Of a stretch of DNA of 39,688 nucleotides, positions 26,873 to 37,500 are shown piece after piece. A model generated the notes under the pieces. It searched no databases, was not told the origin of the DNA, and worked only from the letters and a program-made list of their open reading frames with translations. Location of the stretch: positions 1 through 39,688 of the forward strand of contig JACRPB010000190.1 in the NCBI GenBank assembly GCA_016214175.1, written 5' to 3'. Made by a program: the position numbers and the translations under genes. Positions within the stretch are counted from its first letter, which is position 1, and the number at the start of each line of letters is the position of its first letter. Source of the DNA: Rhodocyclales bacterium. Lineage in GTDB: Bacteria > Pseudomonadota > Gammaproteobacteria > Burkholderiales > Rhodocyclaceae.

Positions 26873-29233
26873 ATGCGCTCAGAGAACCGGGAAGTCATGG
26901 ACCACAAGAACGTTATCACCAAGACCGGCAAGGGCATGCGCGAAGCGTCAGGCAGCACGCATCTGCTGCCGCGCGAGTTGCGCAGCCTGCTCAACAAGGT
27001 CGACGGCAAGTCGTCGCTGGACGATTTGCAAATGCGGCTCGGCGATTGGCCGGGCTCCGGGCTGGAAGCGGTCCTGGAACGCCTCGCCGACGAAGGATTC
27101 ATCCGCGCGGCGGGGGGGCACGACATCGACGCGCCGTCGTCGCCCGCGCCGGACGAAGGCGCCGATCTCGATTTCACCTCGCGACAATGGGTCGCCGCAA
27201 TGCAGGCCGACCAGGTGCGCGAGGAAACCGACGCGGCAGCGCGACGCAAGGCCGAGGACACGGCCAAACGCTGGGCCGAGATCCGAACCAAACGCCGCGC
27301 CGCGGCGCGCGCCAAGCGCGAGAGCGACAAGCTCGCCAGAGACGAGGCCGAGAAACAGGCGGCACGCGCGGCCGCGGAACACGCCCAGCGCGAAGCCGCG
27401 GAACGCGCCCGCCGCGAGGCCGAAGAACAGGCGGCACGCGCGGCCGCTGAACAGGCCCAGCGCGCCGCCGCGGAACGCGCCCGCCGCGAGGCCGAAGAAC
27501 AGGCCGCACGCGCGGCCGCAGAACAAGCCCGGCGCGCCGCCGTGGAACGCGCCCGCCGTGGAGCCGAAGAAGAAGCGGCACGCGCCGCAGAACAGGCCCA
27601 GCGCGCCGCTGCGGAACGCGCCCGCCGCGAAGCCGAAGAACAGGCCGCACGCGCTGCCGCGGAACACGCCCGGCGCACCGCCGCGGAACGCACCCGCCGC
27701 GAAGCCGAAGAAAAAGCGGCACGCGCAGCCGCGGCACGCAATGAAGCAGAAGCGGGCGAGCGGACCGCAAGGGAAGCCGCCGAATCCGCCAGGCGCGAAG
27801 CCGCGGACAGATTGAAGCGGCAGATCGCGGAACTGGCCCGGCATGAGGCCGAGGCGCCGAGCGAGCCGCTTGCGCGCGACGAAGACGAAGCGGCGCCGCA
27901 GCAGGAAGAGGAAATAATATTTCGGCAGGACGAACGAAGAAGCCCCCGGCGCGAACCGGCATTCGCCCCCGCGCCGCGCATCGCATCGCCCCTCAAACCG
28001 CGAGCCGCGGAACCCACGGGTGCCGCTCCCCTTCCTCGGCGGCGGCGAATCCGCTGGGGCAAACCCGTCGCCTGGAGCCTGGGCTGGCTGCTCGTGGTAG
28101 GCCTGATCCTGCTGCATCTATTGCCCTTTACCTGGCGCGTCAGGAGCTTCGAGCAGGCGGCCTCCCGGCAACTCGAACAGCCGGTGAATATCCGCGCAGT
28201 CCACTTGTCGCTGGTGCCGCAGCCGCATTGGCGCCTGGACGGCGTGTCCATCGGCGCCGGCGGCCAGATCGAGATTCCGCGGGTCAGGATGATCGCGGAG
28301 TTTGCCACCTTGCTCAGCGACCATCCGGCTTTCACGATGATCGAACTCGACGCGCCCCGCGTCCGCGCCGAGGGACTCGCCTGGTTGCTGTTGGGCAAGG
28401 CGGGCGCGCACAGCGTCGCCTTCGGCCGCGTGGAAGCGGGCAACGTCGCGGTAGACGTGGGGAACCTCAGCCTGCCGACCTTCGACGTCAGCGCCGATGT
28501 CGGCGCCGACGGGCGCTGGCAGAAAATCGTCGCCCGCTCCCAGGACCGCAGGATAGGCGTCGAACTGCAGCCGAACGCGGAATCGATACAAGTCGTCGCC
28601 AGCGCAAGTTCGCTCGCCCTGCCGTTCGCGGCGGCGCCGAAAATCACCGACTTGCGCGCCACCGGCACGGTCGGTCGCCACGCCTTGGAACTGACCACGA
28701 TCGAAGGCCGCGTCCTCGGCGGCGGCATCGACGGCAACGCCAGACTGGCATGGGGAGCGACCCTAAGCCTGGAGGGCGAAGTGCTGGCCAAGCGGATCGA
28801 CGCGGCGCAGTTGTACCCCGAACTCTTCGACGAAGGCCGGCTCGATCTGACGGCCGCGTTCGCCCTGCCGCTCGACGATGCCGAGCGGCCGGCGCCGCGC
28901 CTAGCCGGCCGCTTCTCGATCGCGCGCGGCACCCTGCGCGGCGTGGATCTCGGCAGCGTGCTGAAGAACCTCGGCGTCGGCGGCCGCACGCGCTTCGCCA
29001 AGCTCGAAGGCAGCGTGCTCCACGAAGTGGGGCGGACGCAATTGCGCGAAATGCGCCTCGATGCCGGCCCGATGTCCGCCACCGGCACGGCCGACGTCGA
29101 TGCCGACGGCGCCGTTCGCGGCCATGCGGCAGTCCTGCTCGCCTTCTCCGGCCAGCGCCACAACGCCCGCCTCGAACTGGCCGGCAACTTCCAGCCGCCC
29201 TACGGCCGCAACATCCGCTGGATCAGGCGTTAG
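26873..29233 (+). CDS. Fusion protein: N-terminal domain, TolA-like Ala/Arg/Glu helix, one membrane helix, AsmA-like periplasmic domain
   Basis: The 786-aa product starts with a small helical domain (about 28-80; LLPRELRSLLNKVDGKSSLDDLQMRLG), followed by a long Ala/Arg/Glu-rich helix (about 115-325) built from 24-residue repeats, a Pro-rich linker, one membrane helix (about 399-419; WSLGWLLVVGLILLHLLPFTW) and a roughly 360-residue AsmA-like domain (RVRSFEQAASRQLEQPVNIRAVHLSLVPQPHWRLDGVSIG ... LDLTAAFALPL). The N terminus should be cytosolic and the AsmA part periplasmic. AsmA-like proteins are tied to outer-membrane assembly and lipid transport. An alternative ATG at 26897 has a better ribosome binding site (CGGGAAG) and may be the true start. 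It follows the electron-transfer cluster, but a functional link is unproven. Confidence 0.75.
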   Translation: MRSENREVMDHKNVITKTGKGMREASGSTHLLPRELRSLLNKVDGKSSLDDLQMRLGDWPGSGLEAVLERLADEGFIRAAGGHDIDAPSSPAPDEGADLDFTSRQWVAAMQADQVREETDAAARRKAEDTAKRWAEIRTKRRAAARAKRESDKLARDEAEKQAARAAAEHAQREAAERARREAEEQAARAAAEQAQRAAAERARREAEEQAARAAAEQARRAAVERARRGAEEEAARAAEQAQRAAAERARREAEEQAARAAAEHARRTAAERTRREAEEKAARAAAARNEAEAGERTAREAAESARREAADRLKRQIAELARHEAEAPSEPLARDEDEAAPQQEEEIIFRQDERRSPRREPAFAPAPRIASPLKPRAAEPTGAAPLPRRRRIRWGKPVAWSLGWLLVVGLILLHLLPFTWRVRSFEQAASRQLEQPVNIRAVHLSLVPQPHWRLDGVSIGAGGQIEIPRVRMIAEFATLLSDHPAFTMIELDAPRVRAEGLAWLLLGKAGAHSVAFGRVEAGNVAVDVGNLSLPTFDVSADVGADGRWQKIVARSQDRRIGVELQPNAESIQVVASASSLALPFAAAPKITDLRATGTVGRHALELTTIEGRVLGGGIDGNARLAWGATLSLEGEVLAKRIDAAQLYPELFDEGRLDLTAAFALPLDDAERPAPRLAGRFSIARGTLRGVDLGSVLKNLGVGGRTRFAKLEGSVLHEVGRTQLREMRLDAGPMSATGTADVDADGAVRGHAAVLLAFSGQRHNARLELAGNFQPPYGRNIRWIRR
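27356..27784 (+). repeat. 72-bp in-frame tandem repeats coding the Ala/Arg/Glu helix
   Basis: Five good units and one degenerate unit encode variants of QAARAAAEQAQRAAAERARREAEE. One unit has lost a codon (EEAARAAEQAQ) and is 69 bp long, which keeps the frame. Near identity at the DNA level between units two and three suggests recent slippage or unequal exchange. Confidence 0.85.
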
Positions 29234-29239
29234 CGCGGC

Positions 29240-29256
29240 ATGCGGCGACGCCGCAT
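29240..29256. terminator. Hairpin just after the AsmA-like gene
   Basis: ATGCGGC and GCCGCAT form a perfect 7-bp stem with a GAC loop, 7 bp after the stop codon. There is no clean T tract afterwards, so termination is only a possibility. Confidence 0.4.
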
Positions 29257-29269
29257 TCGTACAAGCTAT

Positions 29270-29298
29270 TTGACTTTCGACAGAGCCGATCCTAAGGT
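29270..29298 (+). promoter_or_regulatory. Candidate sigma-70 promoter for the 76-aa membrane protein
   Basis: TTGACT (five of six consensus bases) and TAAGGT (three of six) are 17 bp apart and lie 45 bp before the ATG at 29343. Because the -10 would cover the TTG used by the ORF track as start (29298), it favours the later ATG. Confidence 0.4.
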
Positions 29299-29342
29299 TG
29301 CCCTACAAGGAGTTTTCCAAGAAGAACTCAAGAGGAGACCAC

Positions 29343-29573
29343 ATGACAACCAACGCCGGAACACCCATACCCTCGGCCACGCGAGCCGTTTCGCTGGCCC
29401 TGATGCTGTGGTTCTCGATCGGCCTGTTCTTTCTGCTGGTGTCTTGGTGGTTCGGCGGCGACCGCTACTACGACGGAATCTTCGGCCATTACACGCTGGC
29501 CGTGATGACCGGCGGCCTAGCCGTCGGCTGCGTACTTCACCTCGTCGCACAGCGGTCCGGAGACCAGACTTAG
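29343..29573 (+). CDS. Small two-helix membrane protein of unknown function
   Basis: The 76-aa product (MTTNAGTPIPSATRAVSLALMLWFSIGLFFLLVSWWFGGDRYYDG...) has two predicted membrane helices, about residues 16-37 and 50-68, joined by a short loop GGDRYYDGIFGHY. The ORF track starts at an upstream TTG (91 aa), but AGGAGA lies directly before the ATG at 29343 and the extra residues are polar and unconvincing. No family is recognised. It stands alone between the AsmA-like gene and the convergent rhlE. Confidence 0.65.
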   Translation: MTTNAGTPIPSATRAVSLALMLWFSIGLFFLLVSWWFGGDRYYDGIFGHYTLAVMTGGLAVGCVLHLVAQRSGDQT

Positions 29574-29591
29574 CGCGCCCGCCGGGCGCGC
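29573..29591. terminator. Strong GC hairpin between two convergent genes
   Basis: GCGCGCCC and GGGCGCGC form a perfect 8-bp stem with a GCC loop between the 76-aa gene and rhlE. Its location between converging stops suggests a bidirectional terminator, although T tracts are lacking. Confidence 0.5.
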
Positions 29592-29605
29592 CAAGAACTG
29601 CGGTT

Positions 29606-30925
<1,320 letters not shown>

Positions 30926-31220
30926 TGGAGTACTCCTGGATTCGGCCCAACGTGCACAGGCACGAACCAGTCGAGGCAGAAACGCTTTGGGGGGAGAAAC
31001 GCGGCAAGAGGATCTATTCGCGACGCGCGGCAATGACTGATAAGGGCCAACGCGGCGCGCAGTGTATCAGCTTTCGATGATCTTCGGCGCAGAACTTGTC
31101 CGGCGAGTGAGGACATTCCGCCGCGGCCGGCGGCAGCGCCGGGGAATCCTTGCGCACGGCGAGTCGCCGCGCATACAATCGACATCCGATTCCAACCACC
31201 GCAACCAGCCGAGGAAGCCC

Positions 31221-31490
31221 ATGTCCCAGGACAAATTCATCGAAGTCATCGGCGGCGCCGCGATTCGCGGCCCGATCATCAAGATCTCCTGCCTGGCGTC
31301 GCGCCTCCAGCCGCAAAAGGAAGGCAACAAGGTCGACACCGTGCTCGTCCATGACGGCGATCTGATCCTGCCGGTCGAGGCGGCAGTGCGCCTGCATGGC
31401 GCCCTATCCACGGTCATCGAGCAATTGGTCAAGCAAGGCGTGCTGGTGCAGAAAAAGCCGGAAGACGCGGCCCCGGCCGTCGAAAAATAG
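31221..31490 (+). CDS. Small conserved-looking soluble protein of unknown function
   Basis: The 89-aa product (MSQDKFIEVIGGAAIRGPIIKISCLASRLQPQKEGNKVDTVLVHDGDLILPVEAAVRLHGALSTVIEQLVKQG...) has no signal peptide or membrane segment and looks like a compact beta-alpha domain with an acidic C-terminal tail. GAGGAAG precedes the ATG at 31221, which I prefer to the upstream start of the track (31062). No family is recognised. It is divergent from rhlE and convergent with the giant RTX gene. Confidence 0.65.
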   Translation: MSQDKFIEVIGGAAIRGPIIKISCLASRLQPQKEGNKVDTVLVHDGDLILPVEAAVRLHGALSTVIEQLVKQGVLVQKKPEDAAPAVEK

Positions 31491-31550
31491 CGGGAAGCCT
31501 GACGTCTCGCGGCTCGATGGGGCCGCACCAGCCGCCGTCGCGGCGCGCGA

Positions 31551-34500
31551 TCAGTAAATACCCCACTGGCCGAGGTTGAGCCCCGGCTGGCTCGCCACCA
31601 GATTCTCGAAATAAGCCGCGTCCGGTCCGGGGCTACCGCCCGCCCAGCTCCCGTCGACATCGCCGCGCAGGATGCCGACCAGGCCGACGCTGGCGTCGGC
31701 TTTCACGTCCGCATTCACGGTCGCACCGGCGTCGGGAGCGGTATCCGTCTCGTTCGCGAACAGCCACGCCGGCGCCGGTGCGGTCAGCCCGACGACGTGC
31801 TTGAGCACGCCGATTGCATCGGTCAGATTCACGCCATCTCTGCCGTCGAAGTCGGCGGCGAGGGCCTGATAGGGCGACAGCGGTTTGCCGGCGCCATTGA
31901 CGTCGAGGCCGACGATGATCTTCAGAATGGCGATGGCGTCCTGAAGGTTCACCGCGGCGCGTGCCGTGTCGTCCGCCGCCAACGCCGGCCCCAGGCTCAG
32001 CGTGCCGCCCGCGCCGGCAAAGCTGGCGCTACCGTCGCTTCCCGTCTGATGGTCGGCGTCGAGGGCGACGCCCGCGAGCAGATGGTGGCTCTTCCAGGCA
32101 TAGACGCGCACGGCGACCGTCTGGCCGACCACGACGTCCGGGACGCCGGCGACGGCCGCCGTCGCCGCGCTGACGGCGCTTTCCGCCGTACCGTGGCCGT
32201 CGGTGTAGGCCGCGGTAACGCTGATCGCCTTGCCGACGAGGGCCTGATCGAGGACCAGCGTGCTCGTCGTCGCGCCGGCAATGTCGACACCGTCCGCCTG
32301 CCACCGGTAGCCGATGGCCCCCATTCCGTCGGGATCGAGCAGCGTGTTCGCGGCCGCCAGAGTTTGCCCCTGGCGCGCGTCGCCGCTGATCGTGACGACG
32401 CCGAGCGGCAGGTTGTTGCTTGTCAGGCTCATGCTCAGGTCGGCGAAGATCAGGCGTTCGATGCCGATCAGGCTGTCCGTCCCGTCGTCGCCGTCGCTTG
32501 TATTCCCGTCGCCGACCGTATGGCCGTCCGCCGTCGCGGCGATACTGTAGGTCGCGAAAGCGCCGGCGTATCTCGCGCTGTCGGTTCCGAGCCCTCCGTC
32601 CAGCGTATCGTTGCCCGCGCCGCCTTCCAGAACGTTGTCGCCGCTGTTGCCGACGATCCTGTTACCGAGATTGTTGCCGCCGCCCGCCAGATCGCCGCTG
32701 CCGGCCAGGGTCAGATATTCGACGTAGTTGGCCAGCGTGTGGCTGATGCTGGCGACGACTCTATCGACGGCGCTGCCGAGATCGACGGGTTGCGGATCGA
32801 CAGCGAAGTCGAAGCCCAGCACCAATGCCTGAGCGTCGGCGGTTTCGACGACCAGGTCGCCGGCGTCGTCGACGTAATAGGTGTCGCCGCCCGCGCCGCC
32901 GGTCATCGAATCGGGGCCGAGGTTGCCGTCGAGGATGTCGCTGCCGGCGCCGCCGGCCAGGGTATCGACGCCGAGACCGCCCCACAGCAGGTCGTCGCCG
33001 TCGGTGCCGTTGCTGACCACGGCCTTGAAGTTGTGGGCATTGACGGCGGCAGCCTGCACGCCGGTCAGGGTGGCGATGGCCACCTCGCCGTACAGGGTTC
33101 CGGCGCTGCCGTCGCGATCCCAGTAAAAGACGGTGTCGCCCTGCGTCTGCGCGAAGCGCAGGTAGCCGGCGGTAAAGGGGTTGCCGCCGGTGTAGCTGGC
33201 CGAGCCGGTGGCGACGCCGGCCGCGACGCTCGGAATCAGCGCCGGCCCGGCGTTCGCCGTGGCGGCGGCCGGTGCGGCGCTCGCCGGGGCGAGGGCGCTG
33301 ACTTCGAGCAGCGCCGCGACGTCGAAGCTGTCGCCGCCCACGCCGGCGACGAAGTCGGCGACGGTCAGGGCCGGCACGACGGCCACGCCGTCGGCCCTGG
33401 CGTTGTTGTCCGTATAGCCCCATGCGTATTCGTCGCGCTCGCTGCCGCCCGTGGCGACGACGCTCACAAGCGCGGCGCCGGCGACGCCGATGTCGATGCC
33501 GAGCAGATCTTCGCCGGCACCGCCAAGAACGACGACGTTGGCGGTCGTCGGTGCGAAAGCGCCGGCGGCCAGCCAGATCGTGTCGTTGCCGGCGCCGCCG
33601 GCCAGGGTATCGTCGCCTTCGCCGTAGCCGTAAAGCAGCAGGTCGTCGCCGTCGCCGCCGTCTACGCTGTCGTTGCCCATGCCGCCCAGCAGCGAGTCGC
33701 TGCCGCTGCCGCCGCTCAGCAAGTCGTGGCCGGAAAAACCGGCGAGAAGGTCGTCGCCGTCGCCGCCGTCGAGACTGTCGGCCCCGCCGAGACCGATGAA
33801 CACATCGTTGCCGCCCAGACCGGACTGCCGGTCGGCGGCGTAGCTGCCCATCACCATGTCGCCGGCGGCCGTGCCTTCCTCGACGAACCCAGCCGTCTCG
33901 GCGCCCGTAGGCGACATGCCGCCGAAGAAGTTGTCGGCGGTGAAGCCGGCGCCGGCGACGCCCTCCATGGTCATCACGGTCACAAAACCGGCGCCGTTGG
34001 CGACGCCGTCGATATCCCATTCGAGCAGCGTGGCGCCGCCCGAATCGCGCAGGCGCAGGTAGCCAAGGTCCGCGGCGAAGGGATTACCGCCGCTGTAGCC
34101 GTTGCCGCCGCTGGCGCTGGCATCGAGCAGCGGCTCCAGGTAGATCGCGTCGCCGCCGGACCCGCGCGTGAAATCGGTGACGGTCAGTCCCGACCGTGCG
34201 CCGGCGCTCGACAGAAAAGCGAAATAGTCCTGCCCGGCGCCGCCCGTGGCGCGGATGGTGCCGCCGACCGGAGCGCCGGCGATCGCGAACCAGAGCCAGT
34301 CGCTGCCGGCCTCGCCATAGACGCGGACGGCCTCGGCGCTGCCGGCGACGTTGCCGCTGGTGACGACGAAAGTATCGTCGTCGGCGCCGCCGTAGAGCGT
34401 GTCGTTGCCGTTGCCGGCGCCGTGCTCCAGCGTGTCGTTGCCGGCATCGCCATAAACGAGATCGTCGCCGCGATTACCGTAGAGCACGTCGTTGCCGGTG

Positions 34501-37500
34501 CCGCCCTTGACGGTGTCGTCGCCGGCCCAGGCATAGATGAGGTCGTCGCCGTCGCCGCCCTCCAGCGAATCGTTGCCGGCATAGCCGTTCAGGGTGTCGT
34601 TCCCCGTATAGCCCTGGATGAGGTCGTTGGCATAGCCGCCGGTGAGCGCATCGTCGGCGCTGGCCGGCAAGCCGTAGATCTGGCCGTAGAACCAGTCAAC
34701 GTCGCCGATATAGGATTCGCCGACGACGGACGTACCGCCGGGCAGACCGTCGGGCGAGAAGCGCTCGATGAAGTTGTCGGCGCTCAAGTCGGCGCCGGCC
34801 ACGCCGCGCAGTTCCATCACCGCGACGTATTCGTGGCCACTGCGCGCAGCGCCGTCCATGTCCCATTCGAGCAGCGTGCCGGCGGCGGACGCGCGCAGCC
34901 GGAAATAGCCGAGCGCCGCATTGAAGGGATTGCCGCCGGCATAGCCGTTGGCCTGGCTGGCGCTGAGTTCGAGCAGGTAGCTCAGCGCGATGCGGTCGCC
35001 GGTCGCGCCCGGCGCGAAATCCGTGACGGTCAGCGTCGGCAGCGAGACCGCCGCGAGTTCGGGAATGTTGTTGGGATTGAGGTCGCCGCCGGTGGCGTAG
35101 CCGGCGACGTGGAGATAGACGTCCGCGCCGGCACCGCCGGCGATCTCGATGGCGCCCAGCGCGAGGCCGGCGGCGCTGCCGATGTCCACCAGGAACCAGT
35201 CGTCGCCGCCATCGCCGGCGGCGCGCACCGTCTCCGCGTCCGCGCCGGCCTGGCCGGAGCCGAAGTAGAACCAGTCGCCGTCCATGCCGCCGGCAAGCGT
35301 GTCGCTGCCCTGCCCGGCGTTGCGGGTGAAGAAGTCGACGCCGTCGCCGCCATAGACGCTGTCGTCGCCGCTGCCGCCGTCGAGCCCGTCGTTGCCGGGA
35401 CCGCCGATCAGCGTGTCGTTGCCGGGACCGCCGTCGAGGGTGTCCTGTCCATCGCCGCCGTCGAGCAGATCGGCGCCGCCGTTGCCGAGCAGCGTGTCGT
35501 CGCCGCCGCGCCCGTAGAGCCGGTCGCCGACGGCGGTGCCGGAAAACGCGTCGACGACGGCCGTGCCGGAGAAGGCGGGCGCGGCATCGTCGGCCGCGAC
35601 GACGGTCACCGTGGTACTGCCCGTGGCGGCGAGCGTACCGCCACCGCCCTGGACGCCGGCGTTGCCGTCGCCGAAACGCCAGTCGATCTGCACCGCGGCC
35701 GGCGGCGCATCGGACACGTTGAGATAGGCGAGGGATTGCAGCACCGAGTTCACCAGCGCACCGGTGGCGTTGCCGTTGAAGGTCAGCACCAGGGTACCGC
35801 CGCCGTTCTGGGTGACGGTGCCGACGACGCTACCGGACACCGCGAGATCGCCGCCCTGCACCAATGCCCCGAGCGTACCGGCGGCGACGAAGGAATCCTC
35901 GGCGCTGGCGCCGCCGTGACGCTCCAGCGTCAGCGTGGCGCCGGCGTAACTGCCGGCAACGGCGAGTTCCGGGTCGTAGACCTGGACGTCGGCGTCGAGC
36001 ACCACGGGCGCGCCGTCTTCGACATAGACCGGCGCGCCGTCGAGGGAATTGCTGCCGTCGAACGAGAGGTCGAGGCTGCCGTCGACGTTGTAGCGCACCA
36101 GCGCGAAATCGGTGTTGTTGCCGTTCCAGCCGTAGCCGGCGACGAGGATCTTGCCGTCGGCCTGTAGCGTGACGCTCTTCGTCGAATCGAGCGTGACGTT
36201 GAATCCGGTCGTCAGTTTGCCGTCGCCCGAGAACGTCGTATCGAGACTGCCGTCGGCGTTGTAGCGCACCAGTGCGAAATCGTAGTAGCCGCCGTTCTGG
36301 CTGGTGCCCGCCACCAGGATCTTGCCGTCGGACTGGACGACGATGCTCTGGCCGACGTCGTTGCCACTGCCGATGCCGGTGGCCGTCTTGCCGTCGGCGC
36401 TGAACGAGGTGTCCTTGGTGCCGTCGGCATTGAAGCGGAAGACCGCGAAATCCCAGTTGAAGCCGTTCCATGTCTTGCCGGCCACCACGATCTTGCCGTC
36501 GCTCTGCACGGCGACGCTCTGGCCCTCGTCGTCGGTGCTGCTGCTGGCAAAAGCGCGGTCGCTGTTGGCGTTGCTGAAGAACGCGGCATCCACGTTGCCG
36601 CCGGCGTCGTAGCGCACCAATACCAGGTCGTAGTCGTAGCGCGCGCCGTTCCAGCCAAGCGTACTGCCCACGACCAGGATCTTGCCATTGGCATCCAACG
36701 CGACGTCGTAGATCAGTTCGTCGCCGGGGCTGTAGTCGTAGGTCTGCAAACCGTTGCCCGAGAAGCCCGTATCCAGGCTGCCGTCCGCGTTGAAGCGCGC
36801 CAGGGCGATGTCGTAGTCGTTGTGGTAGTAGTAGCGGTAGCCCCAAGGATAGGGATAGTAGGAACTGTAGTAGGGGTAGCTCGGATCGTAGCGATAGGAG
36901 TAATTGACGAATTGCGTGCTGCCCGCCACGACGATCTTGCCGTCGGCCTGGACGGCGACGCTTTGTCCGGTGTCGTTGTCCCCATTCAGCAGAAAATCGG
37001 CAGCGGCCACGCCGTCGCTTGAAAACGTCGGGTCCAGACTGCCGTCGGCGCCGTAGCGCGCCAGCGCGAAATCGTAGTCGGTGCCGTTCCAGGTATAGCC
37101 GGCCAGCAGGATCTTGCCGTCGCTTTGAAGGGCCACGCTGAGGCCGTCGTCGGCGGCACTGCCCAGGTCGGTGACGAGTTTGCCGTCGTCGGAGAAGCCC
37201 GTATCCGGACTGCCGTCGGCGTTGTAGCGCACCAGGGCGAAGTCGTAGCCGGCAGTGGCGGACCCGGCATAGCCGGCCACCAGGATCTTGCCGTCGGCCT
37301 GGACGACGACGCTTTGCGCGTTGTCGGTGCTCGCGCCTTGCCCCATGTCGGTAAAGACCGCCCCGTCGCCGACGCCGAAGGTCGGCGCCAGATTCTGCCC
37401 GGTGCTGCCGATCGCGAAGGCCTGCACGTTGCCGCCGGCGACCGGATCGCTGCCGGTAGCCGCGGTGCCCGGCACCACGCCCGGCGACGGTGCAGCGACG

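Noticed and set aside
26866-29187. 773-aa minus-strand ORF opposite the AsmA-like gene
   Set aside because: Serine/arginine/alanine-rich antisense reading of the 72-bp repeats without domain features.
33000-35600. Apparent tandem DNA repeats that could be read as a CRISPR-like array
   Set aside because: The repeats are in-frame GGxGxDxLx codons of varying spacing and sequence, as expected for RTX coding DNA; there are no constant repeats with unique spacers.
31797-36167. 1456-aa plus-strand ORF opposite the giant RTX gene
   Set aside because: It is the antisense shadow of a GC-rich repeat gene: low-complexity Val/Ala/Gly/Asp composition, no recognisable domain, while the minus strand encodes clear RTX and delta-60 motifs.
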